Shown here: in pieces, positions 63,028 through 64,000 of the stretch
Numbering within the stretch: position 1 is the stretch's first letter
How the letters are laid out: each line of letters starts with the position of its first letter
The notes under the pieces: generated by a model
Seen by the model: the letters and a program-made list of their open reading frames with translations, nothing else
What the model was told of the DNA's origin: nothing
Database searches by the model: none
Made by a program: the position numbers and the translations under genes
Assembly: GCF_900185015.1 (NCBI RefSeq)
Contig: NZ_FXYD01000003.1
Location: 186,001-250,000 of the forward strand
Source: Octadecabacter ascidiaceicola
Lineage (GTDB): Bacteria > Pseudomonadota > Alphaproteobacteria > Rhodobacterales > Rhodobacteraceae
Direction of reading: 5' to 3'
DNA: 64,000 bases

Positions 63028-63815
63028 TGACCTAGGATCTGGCTAAGGAACAATTGTGTGCGTTCTGATTGTGGGTTGTTGAAGAACTCTTCCGGCTCGT
63101 TCTGCTCAACGATTTGGCCGGCATCCATAAAGATAACGCGGTTTGCAACCTGACGGGCAAAGCCCATTTCGTGCGTTACGCAGATCATTGTCATGCCTTC
63201 TTCAGCGAGCTCAATCATCGTGTCGAGAACTTCCTTGATCATCTCAGGGTCAAGCGCGGAGGTTGGTTCATCAAACAACATGATACGCGGCTTCATGCAA
63301 AGCGAACGGGCAATCGCAACACGCTGCTGCTGACCACCGGACAATTGACCCGGATACTTCAAAGCCTGATCAGGGATTTTCACCTTCTCAAGGAAGTGCA
63401 TCGCGATTTCTTCGGCTTCTTTCTTTGGTGTTTTACGAACCCAGATAGGCGCCAACGTACAGTTTTCCAAAATCGTCAGATGCGGGAACAGGTTGAAGTG
63501 CTGGAAGCACATACCGACTTCTGAGCGGATCTTGTCGATGTTCTTGAGGTCAGAGGACAGCTCGGTGCCATCCACCATGATCGTGCCCGCTTGGTGTTCT
63601 TCCAGACGGTTGATGCAACGGATCAGCGTGGATTTACCGGACCCTGACGGGCCACAAACCACGATACGTTCGCCTTGGTTCACGGTCAGGTTGATGTCGC
63701 GCAGCACGTGGAATGTGCCGTACCACTTGTTCATATCGGTGATCTGGATTGCGACCTCGTCAGAGACCTTCATCGCTTCGCGATTGATCGCGCGTTCTGT
63801 TGTTGTGTCAGACAT
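63024..63815 (-). CDS. bztD: Amino-acid ABC transporter ATPase (BztD/AapP-like)
   Basis: This 263-residue protein has Walker [11 protein letters not shown] (near 54), signature LSGGQQQR (near 158) and Walker [15 protein letters not shown], with the [10 protein letters not shown] motif typical of polar amino-acid importers. It is the ATPase of the Bzt-type glutamate/glutamine/aspartate/asparagine transporter of Rhodobacteraceae, supported by the adjacent permease. It starts 11 bases after the end of the permease gene. Confidence 0.9.
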   Translation of the reverse strand: MSDTTTERAINREAMKVSDEVAIQITDMNKWYGTFHVLRDINLTVNQGERIVVCGPSGSGKSTLIRCINRLEEHQAGTIMVDGTELSSDLKNIDKIRSEVGMCFQHFNLFPHLTILENCTLAPIWVRKTPKKEAEEIAMHFLEKVKIPDQALKYPGQLSGGQQQRVAIARSLCMKPRIMLFDEPTSALDPEMIKEVLDTMIELAEEGMTMICVTHEMGFARQVANRVIFMDAGQIVEQNEPEEFFNNPQSERTQLFLSQILGH

Positions 63816-63826
63816 TGATGGTCTCC

Positions 63827-64000
63827 TTAACGGTGCTCACGTTGAAGCTTTTTCTCGAGGTGTAGGGAATAACGGCCCATGCTGAAGCAGAAGATGAAGA
63901 ACAGCACGCCGATAAAGACGAAGAGTTCCCAATAGATGCCGTTCCAGTCCGTATCCGCACGGATGGCGCCAGCAAGGCCAATTGGGTCAAACAGACCGAT
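63827..64000 (-). CDS. bztC: C-terminal end of an amino-acid ABC permease (BztC-like)
   Basis: The last 57 codons read [21 protein letters not shown] and then [18 protein letters not shown] before TAA, a final membrane helix plus a basic tail typical of GlnP/BztC-type permeases. The gene continues past the right edge. It is co-transcribed with bztD. Confidence 0.85.
   Translation of the reverse strand: MGLFDPIGLAGAIRADTDWNGIYWELFVFIGVLFFIFCFSMGRYSLHLEKKLQREHR

Overview
The window is chromosomal DNA from an alphaproteobacterium, most likely of the Rhodobacteraceae (Roseobacter group). This rests on the housekeeping order rpmH-rnpA-yidD-ttcA-yidC-MOSC-engB-argB, a Bzt-type amino-acid ABC transporter, a TRAP transporter, a form II coxSLM cluster, and overall protein character. 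Genus cannot be fixed from the sequence alone. Density is high, and many genes overlap by 1-4 bases (ATGA/GTGA/TGATG), so most metabolic genes sit in long operons.

Layout: (1) 1-5.7 kb: start of a minus-strand gene, a BON-LysM protein with a clear terminator, an ABC exporter, tRNA-Gly(TCC), an exonuclease, YaeQ, a small secreted protein and an L,D-transpeptidase-like protein. (2) 5.7-6.5 kb: a scar where a phage-tail-like repeat remnant meets a broken AraC-type regulator. (3) 6.6-12.7 kb: an IorAB-type molybdenum hydroxylase operon with a di-haem cytochrome and a small membrane protein, then a glycerate kinase and an XdhC-like protein. (4) 12.7-18.1 kb: a minus-strand form II cox cluster (coxG-S-L-M-xdhC) behind an AcoR-like regulator that lacks the AAA+ domain; perfect hairpins separate coxL/coxM and coxM/xdhC.

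(5) 18.4-32.7 kb: a large divergent catabolic locus. The minus arm encodes a solute-binding protein, two permeases and a SnoaL-like protein. The plus arm encodes the ATPase, a histidinol-dehydrogenase-like enzyme, a SnoaL-like protein, an SDR, a LacI regulator, a third SnoaL-like protein, a cupin, a MetE-like zinc protein, an alpha/beta hydrolase and an RraA-family protein. Two near-palindromic LacI-type operators sharing 15 bp lie between the arms. I do not recognise this gene set as a described pathway; it is the best candidate here for a new system. (6) 33.7-42.9 kb: a second catabolic locus under a GntR regulator: PFK-like kinase, zinc dehydrogenase, long class II aldolase, TRAP transporter, beta-hydroxyacid dehydrogenase and Hyi-like isomerase, with a shared GntR-type motif before each arm. 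(7) 42.9-45.8 kb: an Lrp regulator divergent from an AceE/transketolase-like ThDP enzyme.

(8) 45.8-51.4 kb: a decayed accessory region ending at tRNA-Arg(ACG), with a frameshifted DUF4365-TPR gene, a secreted WG-repeat protein, a fragment of unknown origin and the C-terminal part of a large serine recombinase. (9) 51.4-64 kb: core genes: histidine kinase, MerA-like flavoprotein with a TVP38 membrane protein, rpmH-rnpA-yidD, ttcA (preceded by three repeats on an exact 11-bp pitch), yidC, MOSC, engB, argB, a ferredoxin-like protein, SixA-like phosphatase, and bztD with the end of bztC.
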